Shown: one piece after another, positions 51,516 to 59,633 of the stretch
Layout: every line of letters starts with the position of its first letter
Position numbering within the stretch: the first letter of the stretch is position 1
NCBI RefSeq assembly: GCF_039793925.1
Contig: NZ_JBAMME010000295.1
Location: forward strand, 28,228 to 92,227
Length of the DNA stretch: 64,000 bases
Direction of reading: 5' to 3'
Source of the DNA: Thermogutta sp039793925
Lineage (GTDB): Bacteria > Planctomycetota > Planctomycetia > Pirellulales > Thermoguttaceae
Notes under the pieces: model-generated
Told to the model about the DNA's origin: nothing
What the model saw: the letters and a program-made list of their open reading frames with translations, nothing else
The model's database searches: none
Translations under genes and position numbers: made by a program

Positions 51516-53999
51516 TCACGGTTTGACCGCCCGCCAGGATTCGGCCGTCGCCCCCGCTGGTGGACTCTCGCGCGGTTCGTTTTCCGCATTTGGGGCTTTG
51601 TTCCTGGGATGCTCCCCGTCCGACACGCCCACCCAGGCAACCTGTTCGAGCTCGCCCGCCTCCTTTTCCCCGCCGGCTGTATCCCCCATTTGGTGCGATG
51701 CAACGAGGCGTTGCGCCGCCGAACGGCCTGCCTGAAAATGCGTGCCCAGCGCCGTCAACTCTTGATTCCCGGGTGCAACGTGCGTGACAACACGCTCGTG
51801 GGATTGGCCGGTGTCACGTCTTGTCGCCTGGCTGACTTGAGCGCCGGAGTTGACGGACCTTGCCTTCGCAATGCGCTGGGGCCCGCCAGCCTCCCGCCAG
51901 CCTGAATCGGCACGAGGACTGATACGCATTGTGGAAGGAAAGGCTGGAACCGCCGGTCCTTCGTCACCGGTGCTTTCTTCGGGCTTAGGAGCCGGCAATA
52001 CCTCGGGTCCCTCTGGCTTGGTTCCGGGTTCGGTCGCACCCTCACCCTCGGCAGTGAACGGGTTACCGGAGACTGATTCCCGCCGGCCTGCATGTTGATC
52101 GTACTCCCCGCGGCTGAAGACCGGCGGATTGGTCATGCCGTAATTGAGATAGATGCCGGCATCGCGAGCACGGGCCCGGCGAAGCGCATCAAAGTACGCT
52201 TTTTCCGGCCAAGGCCCTTCGGTGAGATACACGCCGTTGTACTCAAGCAGGGAACCCTTCCGAAAGTGGAGATGGCTGATCGCGAACATGTACTTGGTGA
52301 GGGCCTGATAATACTGGATTTCTGCTTCCGCCCGACGTTGCTGCGCGTTGAGCAACAGGTCTAGCGTCGCCGTCCCCGCGTCGTACATTGCCGTCACTGC
52401 GCGGACCTCGTTCTCCGCAGCACCCGTCCTGTTGTAGTTGGTCTGAGCGAGTGTGTAATATTCGTCGATCTCGCGCAAAACCCAGGCAATCTGGTGCGAG
52501 ATTTCCAGCTCCTGCTCCTGGAGAATGGCTTTTTCCCGGGCAAGGTTGAGCTGGGCATTGCGGACCGCGGCGAGTTCTTTGCGGAAGCCAATCGGGATCT
52601 GCAATTGCATCCCGAGCTCCCAGTCCTGGAAGTCGCCCGAGGTCAGTGATCCGTACGCATTCGATGTGCTGTTGTCAGGATCGAGCAAATCGTGTCCCAG
52701 CCCGTTCCAGCGGTAAAACCCAAAGAAATCGAGTCGCGGCAGCAAGTAGTTCTTGGCGGCGATCAGTTCAAGTTCAGCCTTTTTAACACGCCACTTTTCT
52801 CGACGCAGGAGCGGATTGCGAACGAGGGCCTCGGCATGGACATCGTAAAAGTCGAACTGGACTTTTGCCCGGGTGGGCTCATCTTTGGGCCTGATGAGCC
52901 GGCCGTCGGTAGCGGCAAGTCCCATCAGGTAGCGAAGATTGTTTTCCGCTTTGTAGAGAGAGCTGAGCGACTGTTCCACGGCTGCGCGGAACGCCAGGTA
53001 TTGTTGACGGGCCTGCGCTTCCTCCTGGGCACTCCCCCCGCGACCGCCGACCTCATACTTTGCCCGAACCTGTCGCCACGTCTGGAGGGCCGCATCCCGT
53101 CCCGCAATCACTGTGTCAAGCTGGCGATAGGCCAAATAGAGAGTCCAGTAAGCCTTTTCCACGTCCAGCAGAAGTTCCGAGACGGACTGTTCAAACTCCG
53201 CCAGGCGCTGATCCGTTTCGAGTCGCGCGATGAGCACCCCATTGTAAATCCCCGGAATAGTGTTAGGACCGGCGATCCGATTGAACGTCACACCCGCCCC
53301 CTGAAGTAATGGTTGTCGGAACTCCGCCTGAAGATTTGCCGTCCAGTTACTTGGCCAGGCCCGGCTAGCAGTGGCGTTGTTCCATTCGTAGCCCACATTG
53401 TGACTGATGCTAAATGTTCCACCCGTGGCGTAAGTCTTCGACAGTTGCGTCTGGAAAGTACCGAGGTCCTGGCGGAAGGCCGATGGCCGGAAGAACGTCA
53501 CAAAACCTGCCACGTTTTGAGGTGTATCCAGCTTTTGCCAGAAAAGCCGTGTACTCAGTTGCGCATCAAATTCAGCCAGCACTGCTTCAACACCGGTGCG
53601 CGGATTGGTCTCCTGACGGGCTGGGTCGTAAATCGATGCCGCACCTTCGGGAGCCACGGTGAGCGTCGTTTCTGGCAGACGCGGTGCCCCGACATCCGGT
53701 TGATTCAGACTTCGGATGATCTTGCTATTCTGAAGTGCGATGCGAACCGCCTCTTCGAGTGAAAGATCCCAGTATTCTTTCACCTCGCTGTTGGAAATCG
53801 TAAAGGGCGGCAAAACCTTTTGGACTTCGTCCAGGGAATCAGCTTCCACATCTGGATACTCAATTTGTGTGGCCTTGTCCACGTAATGGGAAAGATCACC
53901 GTCTTCATGGAGGAAGAACGGTTGCTGGGGACGGCACCCGAGCATCCCAGCAGATACAATTCCGCAGACCACAGCGAGCATGCCTCTCGGCAGCCTCAT
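51516..53999 (-). CDS. TolC-family outer-membrane efflux protein, extended
   Basis: An 827-residue lipoprotein of the TolC/OEP family. The signal is MRLPRGMLAVVCGIVSAG with lipobox MLGC (Cys22). The channel domain occupies about residues 90-600, with helical repeats rich in Gln/Ala/Glu (LLDVEKAYWTLYLAYRQL and LLLNAQQRRAEAEIQYYQAL) and TolC's two-fold internal repeat. The N-terminal 70 residues and the last about 200 residues (Pro/Glu/Gly/Ser-rich, TAEGEGATEPGTKPEGPEV) are extra and probably disordered, making it nearly twice the usual length. GAGG is eight bases before the ATG at 53999. No inner-membrane or adaptor partner adjoins, so substrate is unknown. Confidence 0.87.
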   Translation of the reverse strand: MRLPRGMLAVVCGIVSAGMLGCRPQQPFFLHEDGDLSHYVDKATQIEYPDVEADSLDEVQKVLPPFTISNSEVKEYWDLSLEEAVRIALQNSKIIRSLNQPDVGAPRLPETTLTVAPEGAASIYDPARQETNPRTGVEAVLAEFDAQLSTRLFWQKLDTPQNVAGFVTFFRPSAFRQDLGTFQTQLSKTYATGGTFSISHNVGYEWNNATASRAWPSNWTANLQAEFRQPLLQGAGVTFNRIAGPNTIPGIYNGVLIARLETDQRLAEFEQSVSELLLDVEKAYWTLYLAYRQLDTVIAGRDAALQTWRQVRAKYEVGGRGGSAQEEAQARQQYLAFRAAVEQSLSSLYKAENNLRYLMGLAATDGRLIRPKDEPTRAKVQFDFYDVHAEALVRNPLLRREKWRVKKAELELIAAKNYLLPRLDFFGFYRWNGLGHDLLDPDNSTSNAYGSLTSGDFQDWELGMQLQIPIGFRKELAAVRNAQLNLAREKAILQEQELEISHQIAWVLREIDEYYTLAQTNYNRTGAAENEVRAVTAMYDAGTATLDLLLNAQQRRAEAEIQYYQALTKYMFAISHLHFRKGSLLEYNGVYLTEGPWPEKAYFDALRRARARDAGIYLNYGMTNPPVFSRGEYDQHAGRRESVSGNPFTAEGEGATEPGTKPEGPEVLPAPKPEESTGDEGPAVPAFPSTMRISPRADSGWREAGGPQRIAKARSVNSGAQVSQATRRDTGQSHERVVTHVAPGNQELTALGTHFQAGRSAAQRLVASHQMGDTAGGEKEAGELEQVAWVGVSDGEHPRNKAPNAENEPRESPPAGATAESWRAVKP

Positions 54000-54286
54000 G
54001 GGCGACATCCTCTCTGAAGCACGAGCTCTCCTGGCGAGGCACCAACGCGCCACCCAAGACGAAACGAGAGCGCGTTAAATCCTGCGGAATTGTTATCGAC
54101 GAGTTGATCGTTAAACTTTGACAAATCAGAGCATCTTAACACGCAGTCCTTGCGCGCGGCCCAGGCTTTCACGCTGTGAGAATTAAAACAACCGGGTAAA
54201 GATAAGCAAGAACAGGAAAAATAGATAATACAAGCCCGACGAGACACCTCTCGCCCCGAACCGGGTGCACCGGCAGACGAAATTCA

Positions 54287-54727
54287 TCACTCAGGAGCTT
54301 TTTGGCCGAACAGTGTCAGCACAATCCGCCGCCCCGAATTGTGCCGGCGATGTTCGCAAAGGAATATCCCCTGCCAGGTTCCCAGGGCGAGCCGGCCGTT
54401 ACGCACAGGAACGAGAACACTGCAGCCCAGGATGGAGCACTTGCCATGGGCAGGCATGTCATCGGCGCCTTCCACTGTGTGGACGTACCGAAAGCCCTCC
54501 GGGACGAGATGATCGAACACACGATCGAGATCGGCCGCCACATCAGGGTCAGCGGATTCGTTGATTGTCACCGAAGCCGAAGTATGCTGGAGAAACACAT
54601 GCAGAAGGCCGCGCTGGAACTGGCGCAGCTCAGGGAGTGCCTCGACGACATGCCGTGTGATGGGATGAAATCCTTTTCCGAACCGCGGCAATTCAATTTC
54701 TCGTTGAACCCAATCTATTCCAACCAT
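54287..54727 (-). CDS. YjbQ/UPF0047 family protein
   Basis: A 146-residue cytoplasmic protein of the YjbQ family, described in the literature as having thiamine-phosphate-synthase-like activity, and widely conserved with a metal site. Family markers are all present: HTSASVTINESADPDVAAD, the HTVEGADDMPAHGKCSILGC segment with its three His/Asp positions, and LALGTWQGIFLCEHR. The N-terminal residues (VGIDWVQREIELPRFGKG) are also conserved. The start lacks a strong ribosome site, and no alternative ATG is suitable. The genes around it are unrelated. No thiamine gene is in this window, so its metabolic context is unclear. Confidence 0.92.
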   Translation of the reverse strand: MVGIDWVQREIELPRFGKGFHPITRHVVEALPELRQFQRGLLHVFLQHTSASVTINESADPDVAADLDRVFDHLVPEGFRYVHTVEGADDMPAHGKCSILGCSVLVPVRNGRLALGTWQGIFLCEHRRHNSGRRIVLTLFGQKAPE

Positions 54728-54943
54728 GCAACCAGTCTCTCGCAGTCTTTGCAGAACACCAATGCTCTCAACCGCTCCTGCAATTCTCTTACAATATGCA
54801 ACGTGCGGTTTATTTCCGCAAGATTTCCGAATAGAATGAGGTGAGACAAAAAGCCATTCGCACGGCGAGGCGGCTCGCCCCAGCGGGCTCGGAATCGCGG
54901 GTTACTGGAGATCGAAGCGACTTCTGTAAGTTGGAACCCGAGT

Positions 54944-55168
54944 ATGACCTGCAAACACTTGCAAGAGCTTTACGCTCTATGTGAGAGGTATAACCTGAAG
55001 ATTACGGGCGCTGAACTCGTTCGCATTGTCTGTCCCACATGTGGTGTCGACGAAGTGTGTCCCAACGTCCTCACGGAAGAGTACGAGAGACGTCACGGAC
55101 AGGTCTCTGGTCAGGAGACCACCCAACCGCAGCCGCAAGAGTCTCCCCCCATTAACCCGTCGCCGTAA
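54944..55168 (+). CDS. Small Cys-containing protein of unknown function
   Basis: A 74-residue protein with a folded front half and a Gln/Pro-rich tail (QETTQPQPQESPPINPSP). Four cysteines in the front (Cys3, Cys13, Cys30, Cys33, with CPTCG forming a C-x-x-C pair) plus Cys39 suggest metal binding, perhaps a small zinc ribbon. The helix LELVR-like segment (KITGAELVRIVCP) gives it protein-like composition. The ribosome site is weak. Nothing in the neighbourhood explains the role. I treat it as real because codon composition is consistent and the Cys pattern is not random, but it could be spurious. Confidence 0.45.
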   Translation: MTCKHLQELYALCERYNLKITGAELVRIVCPTCGVDEVCPNVLTEEYERRHGQVSGQETTQPQPQESPPINPSP

Positions 55169-55285
55169 CCAGGTGTCCTCGTCGCCTTTTCAATCTGGAA
55201 GTTACATGCGACAAATCGCCAGTTGACGCATGTGCCGTTTCGGGAGTCACCCCCCAAATGATGGGTTCGTCTGGTCTTCTGCTGC

Positions 55286-55322
55286 GAAAAAACCCCGCCT
55301 CAAGCTCTTCAGCTGCGCGGGG
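55286..55322 (-). terminator. Intrinsic-type terminator on the minus strand
   Basis: Read on the minus strand, CCCCGC pairs with GCGGGG around an 18-base arm that itself contains an AGCT/AGCT mini-stem, followed directly by TTTTTTCGC. This is a proper Rho-independent layout, but no minus-strand gene ends here; the nearest coding sequence to its right (ferredoxin) is on the plus strand. Confidence 0.6.
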
Positions 55323-55504
55323 CACTAAAGCACGGTCCCTATTCGCGCACAAAACCTCTACTAGTACACTAACGTTTTTCCCCGTCCTTTTAGCGAGCTT
55401 TTTTGACGGGTCGAACGTACAAAATAAATGGGGCGAGAACTCGAGCCCCCGGTTTTTGGATCACTACGAGGAAACGTCTTTCAGCTGAAAAAGGAGTGGA
55501 AACT
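55323..55504 (-). other. Possible unannotated minus-strand transcript upstream of the terminator
   Basis: About 180 bases lie between the ferredoxin start and the minus-strand terminator at 55322. They have no coding frame on the minus strand that I can support. They also hold the ferredoxin promoter and its GGAG ribosome site on the plus strand. If transcribed leftward, this would be a small RNA antisense to the ferredoxin 5' end. Confidence 0.3.
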
Positions 55505-55678
55505 ATGCCAGCAGTTGTCAATCAGGAGACTTGCAACGGTTGCGGTGAATGCGTCCAGGCTTGCCCGTTGGATGCAATCAAGATCGAAAACGAAAAAGCT
55601 CACGTTGATCCGGATACTTGCGGGGACTGCGGGGCCTGCGTTGACGTTTGCCCGACGCAGTCGATCACCCTTTCGTGA
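55505..55678 (+). CDS. 2x[4Fe-4S] ferredoxin
   Basis: A 57-residue bacterial ferredoxin with two cluster motifs: Cys10-Cys13-Cys16-Cys20 (CNGCGECVQACP) and Cys39-Cys42-Cys45-Cys49 (CGDCGACVDVCP). Both follow the C-x2-C-x2-C-x3-CP pattern, so two [4Fe-4S] clusters are expected and the protein should carry one-electron transfer in the cytoplasm. The length matches clostridial-type ferredoxins. GGAG lies about nine bases before the ATG. No oxidoreductase partner adjoins, so its redox partners are elsewhere. The next gene is convergent. Confidence 0.95.
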   Translation: MPAVVNQETCNGCGECVQACPLDAIKIENEKAHVDPDTCGDCGACVDVCPTQSITLS

Positions 55679-55873
55679 CTCCCTCGGTCGGCGGGATATC
55701 GCATCCATCTATCTAGGTAGTCCGCAAACTGACCGCTTGGGGTGGCCCCCGGGCGGGCCAGGTTTATTTTTGGGACCTTCTTCGAAACTGGCAGGACGGC
55801 GAATCTCCGTGGTCCAGCCGGGTCGGTTTCTTACCATTTCCCGCTGTTTGGGGAAGGTCATTCGATCCCGCAA

Positions 55874-57085
55874 TTATCTCCGCATCTTTAAGAGTTGTCT
55901 GAAGCCGGGCAGTGGAGCGGTGGCACTGGCGACGTATTTTGGGAGTCGGACAACGTCACCATTCGCCCATTCCACGAATCCACGCTGGTGACAATCTTCG
56001 GCAAAATCGAGAAGGGTCTTCTCCGCGAGTACGGGATCGATCTGGGCAAGCGCCACAACAAACCAGCCCGTGGGTACAGGCCAGTAGCCGCCGTTTTGAT
56101 ACGTCTCGGGAGATGCCTTGCAGACCTCCCAATAGGCACCTCCGGGCAAATGGCGGATCTTACCTTTTTGCACGATCTCGGCGTAGTGATCACGGAAATA
56201 GCTGCCGATTTTTTTGCTTTGATCGGAAGAGGCAACACCTAGGTAGACGGCGAAAGCCGACCCCCAAATGTCAGGCTGCCGGCACTGATGGGTAGCGGCC
56301 AGAAAGAGACCAGTATTGTCGTCCCACAAGATTGTCCGGATCGCCCCCGCAAGGCGATTGGCCTCCTCCAGATAGCCAATCGCTCTTTCTGAATATCCGC
56401 AGGCCGACTCCATTTCCGCCATCTGCTGATAACTCTGATAGAGCAAGAGGGAGCAAAAAAGAACAGCCCCCTTTTTCACCACCGTATCCGTGAACCCGTA
56501 AGGACAGCGATCCCATTCTTTTTCCGGGTCAATCCAAACAAGCCCCGAGGTCGCATTGCGAGGCACGACCGTCAGCGCCTTTTCGAGACGTGGCAGAATC
56601 TTCCGGAGAAGCTCTCGGTCGTTGACCCGTTTCCACGTATGGTAGGCGACATCCACCAGAAACTGGGACCCGTCAGCGACGGGATTCTCGCCCATTGTGC
56701 CCATGCCTGGTTTGAAGATGGGCTTTCCGTCGAATGTGACACAATCGACGCAGGTGCCATCGGTTGCCTGAGCGTTTAGGAAGATGGCCAGGCAATGGCG
56801 GAGCTCCTCCTCGGTGAAGGCGTCGGCGGCTCCTTCCAGCATGTAGGCATAATCGCGGAGCCAGAAGGCCTCATATCCGATTCCCACCTGAGGCGGAAAA
56901 ACCGCCCGACCATCCGGGAGTGCGCGACGGCATTCCCGGACCAGGTTTCTCGCCTGCGATTCCAGCCACGTCACCGCCTCGGAGGCACTCCTCCAGGGGA
57001 CCTGTGCCCCCTGTTCCGCGAAACCTCCCGAAGCCCTCCACGTAGCGGAGACCGCGATTGTGAGGACCAACACTGTGGTTCGCAT
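55874..57085 (-). CDS. Exported six-hairpin glycosidase-like protein
   Basis: A 403-residue exported protein with a short signal (VLVLTIAVSATWRASGGFAE). The rest has the pattern of an (alpha/alpha)6-barrel glycosidase: FWLRDYAYMLEGAADAF, then MGENPVADGSQFLVDVAYH, LVWIDPEKEWDRCPYGFTDT and GGYWPVPTGWFVVALAQ. The charged aromatic motifs DYAY and WLRDY are typical for glucosidase or glucoamylase folds but I cannot name the family or catalytic acids with confidence. The start at 57085 has GGAGG six bases upstream; the next upstream codon is a TTG. It heads, in transcription order, the end of a four-gene secreted block with DUF1080, sulfatase and GH50-like proteins, about 120 bases apart. Confidence 0.78.
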   Translation of the reverse strand: MRTTVLVLTIAVSATWRASGGFAEQGAQVPWRSASEAVTWLESQARNLVRECRRALPDGRAVFPPQVGIGYEAFWLRDYAYMLEGAADAFTEEELRHCLAIFLNAQATDGTCVDCVTFDGKPIFKPGMGTMGENPVADGSQFLVDVAYHTWKRVNDRELLRKILPRLEKALTVVPRNATSGLVWIDPEKEWDRCPYGFTDTVVKKGAVLFCSLLLYQSYQQMAEMESACGYSERAIGYLEEANRLAGAIRTILWDDNTGLFLAATHQCRQPDIWGSAFAVYLGVASSDQSKKIGSYFRDHYAEIVQKGKIRHLPGGAYWEVCKASPETYQNGGYWPVPTGWFVVALAQIDPVLAEKTLLDFAEDCHQRGFVEWANGDVVRLPKYVASATAPLPGFRQLLKMRR

Positions 57086-57207
57086 GGGCAACCTCCGGCC
57101 GCAGGCTGCATCAATAGCAAAAGAAATAGCGGCATCCGGTCAACCTAGAGCAGATTTACTCGGTATTTAATACCTGTGTGAGGTGCGCGGGCAAACAACC
57201 GCTGGAG

Positions 57208-57927
57208 TCAGTGCGATCCCGCCTGCTGCTGGGCTTCTTCCGGAGGAATTTCCCGAATGAAAATATTGCGGAAATAGAGTTTGTTGCCGTGATTTTGAAG
57301 CTCGATCGGGCCGGTACGATAAACCGGCTTGTCGCGCTCCCAGTAGTTTTCCAGTACCACGTTATCCACCACCAGTTCACCATTAAGCCACACACTGACG
57401 CGGTCTCCGATCATTCGGATGCGGAACCGGTTCCACTCCCCGACCGGCTTGTCTGCCCGCTTGAGTGGTTTATTCGGGTGTTTTTGATTGTTGAAGAGTC
57501 CGCCTGAGCCTTCCGGATGGTCATTGGCATCCCAAATTTGGACCTGCGGGCATCCTCGGAGATAGATTCCCGAGTCACCATGCGGAAGGATCTTCCAATC
57601 CACCCAAAGTTCGAAGTCGCCGTAATCGCGGGCGGTGCAGAGGTTGTCGCCTTCTCCATCAAATACTAGGACACCGTCTTCCACGTGCCAGTGTTCGCGC
57701 ATCCGCTGATCCGCGATTTCCTGAGCCTTGGCCAGTTCCTCGGGCGACATTTTCGCCCGGGTAACCGGATTCCCCACCAGTCCTTTCCACCCGGTCAAAT
57801 CTTTTCCATTAAACAGTGCCACAAAGCCAGGCGGCGGCACGTTGTTTTCACCAGACTCCGCAGTTAGTGCAACATTTGCCGCGCCTGTCAGGATACTCCC
57901 GAGAATCAACAAGTTGAAAAGTCGCAT
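57208..57927 (-). CDS. DUF1080 (3-keto-disaccharide hydrolase) protein, exported
   Basis: A 239-residue exported protein of the DUF1080 family, concanavalin-like lectin/glucanase fold, recently shown in other bacteria to hydrolyse 3-keto-glycosides. It has a signal peptide (LFNLLILGSILTGAANVALT). The core starts GFVALFNGKDLTGWKG, includes VEDGVLVFDGEGDNLCTARD, FELWVDWKILPHGDSGIYLR and VNGELVVDNVVLENYW, and ends near NKLYFRNIFIREI, all family markers. GGAGA lies before the ATG. DUF1080 proteins usually pair with Gfo/Idh/MocA oxidoreductases such as the Tat-exported one at 4.7 kb, but here it sits in a block with a sulfatase and a GH50-like enzyme. Confidence 0.92.
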   Translation of the reverse strand: MRLFNLLILGSILTGAANVALTAESGENNVPPPGFVALFNGKDLTGWKGLVGNPVTRAKMSPEELAKAQEIADQRMREHWHVEDGVLVFDGEGDNLCTARDYGDFELWVDWKILPHGDSGIYLRGCPQVQIWDANDHPEGSGGLFNNQKHPNKPLKRADKPVGEWNRFRIRMIGDRVSVWLNGELVVDNVVLENYWERDKPVYRTGPIELQNHGNKLYFRNIFIREIPPEEAQQQAGSH

Positions 57928-58077
57928 AGCTTTCTCCTTTCGAGTAACGCTTTAAGTCGTCAACGCGATGTGTTAACGCAAAGCACCAATTCCCACCACG
58001 CGACCGAGGCATCCATCATGCCGGATGGCCGCCATTATTTTCTGAGCTGACGGGCGCACCGTCAACCACCCGGACCA

Positions 58078-59574
58078 TTAACGGTTCCGGCGGACCGTTC
58101 CTTCGGCCCCATAGTAGGGCGCACGGTCCCAGTAGTCCGTATCACCCAGCGCACGGGGATCACCCGTGGACACCATCCATTCGCGAAGTTTAGCTTTCAG
58201 TTCGTTCTCGATCTCGGCAAGTTCCGGTTTTCCAGAAAGATTGTGCATCTCGCCGGGGTCTGCCTGGAGATCATACAACTCGAATTCGGGCCGTTTGGCC
58301 CCGGCTGCGGCAAGGAAGAATGGGCGGATTTCCGGATCATCTTTGCGGTCGAGTATCTCTGACCAGGTGGGCGAGCCATCGATATCGCCGTAATCCCGCC
58401 CCACACTTTCTTCCGGAGGATTCCCAGCCGGCCAAAGATGCGGGCGCAAATTCCAGATCAAATGCCAGCGTTCGGTAATGATGGAACGGATCGGATAACT
58501 CGCGTTATCCGGTCGCGTGCAAGTGTGCCGCTCACGCTCTGTAAAGACGTGATCGCGTGAAGGATCCACTCGTCCCGATTTATTGGAGAGCAAGACGTTC
58601 AGGAAACTCCTACCTGTCATCTCCGGAAGCGGCTCCAGACCCGCCGCTTCCAGGATTGTGGGAGCAATATCGGTGAGCGAAATGAAATCATCCACGATTC
58701 GGCCACCGGGAACGCGTGCTCGCCAGCAAATCGCCAGCGGTACATGGGTGCCGGCATCATAACACGTGGCCTTGGCTTTGGGGAATGGCATACCGTTGTC
58801 GCCAGTCACGATGATGAGAGTGTTATCCAGCCGACCGGCTTTTTCGAGCAGAGTTAAAGCTTCGCCCAGTTCTCGGTCGAAACGTTCAACTTCGAATAGA
58901 TAGTCGGCAATGTCGCTGCGCACAGTCGGCGTGTCGGGAAGGAACGCCGGCACACGGACCCGTTTCGGATCGATGCCTGCGGCCTCTCCCGAGCCTTTCT
59001 GATATGGTCGGTGAGGATCAGACGTCCCGAACCAGAAGCAGAAAGGTTTGTCGGGTGGCACAGTCTTGAGAAACTGCTCAAAACTCTTGAAGGAAGGCCC
59101 CGCCGGGTTGCGCTTTCTTCCGGTCCCTTCCAGAGAACCGGGCCCCCAGCCTTTGCGCATGCTGCCGATGACATAGCCGTTCTCTTCGAGAATATCGGGA
59201 TAGCAACGGAACTTCGCCATAAGGCGGCTGTGCAGATTGGCCCCCTCTTCCAGTCGATGTGACGCCTGTCCGGTGAGCAGGGCTCCGCGAGACGCCGTGC
59301 AGGTGGGGGCATTCACGTGAGCGCGGGTGAAGAGAACACCTTCTCGGGCGATGCGATCGAACGTGGGCGTACGCGCCGCCGGGTCTCCATAGGCTCCCGC
59401 ATGGGGCCAGGCCCAATCGTCAGCAATCGCCAGCAAGATGTTGGGACGTGACGCCGGGCGTTCCTCCCCGAAGCCTGTGCTGGTAAACAACGGCATGACG
59501 TAAAAACCGGCAGCGATCATCAACAGACTGCCCACCATCCTGAGAATCCGCCGTTGAACGTTGTTGTGACTCAT
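58078..59574 (-). CDS. Exported sulfatase (FGly type)
   Basis: A 498-residue arylsulfatase-type enzyme with a signal or anchor helix near 12-32 (MVGSLLMIAAGFYVMP). The formylglycine motif is CTASR (Cys92-Thr-Ala-Ser-Arg96), a C-x-A-x-R variant, preceded by the metal Asp pair in AIADDWAWPHAGAYG (Asp52-53). VTGDNGMPFPKAKATCYD supplies the later metal and sulfate ligands. The C-terminal part with a second small domain and Asp/Glu-rich tail fits S1-family polysaccharide sulfatases. GGAGGAG sits about nine bases before the ATG at 59574; a nearer ATG at 59583 would abut it. It should desulfate a polysaccharide in the periplasm. FGly maturation would need a FGE or anSME gene elsewhere. Confidence 0.93.
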   Translation of the reverse strand: MSHNNVQRRILRMVGSLLMIAAGFYVMPLFTSTGFGEERPASRPNILLAIADDWAWPHAGAYGDPAARTPTFDRIAREGVLFTRAHVNAPTCTASRGALLTGQASHRLEEGANLHSRLMAKFRCYPDILEENGYVIGSMRKGWGPGSLEGTGRKRNPAGPSFKSFEQFLKTVPPDKPFCFWFGTSDPHRPYQKGSGEAAGIDPKRVRVPAFLPDTPTVRSDIADYLFEVERFDRELGEALTLLEKAGRLDNTLIIVTGDNGMPFPKAKATCYDAGTHVPLAICWRARVPGGRIVDDFISLTDIAPTILEAAGLEPLPEMTGRSFLNVLLSNKSGRVDPSRDHVFTERERHTCTRPDNASYPIRSIITERWHLIWNLRPHLWPAGNPPEESVGRDYGDIDGSPTWSEILDRKDDPEIRPFFLAAAGAKRPEFELYDLQADPGEMHNLSGKPELAEIENELKAKLREWMVSTGDPRALGDTDYWDRAPYYGAEGTVRRNR

Positions 59575-59633
59575 TGCCTGCATCTCCTCCCCGAAATGAA
59601 ACCCAGCCACCTGGTTCACGTTAAAATCTGACC

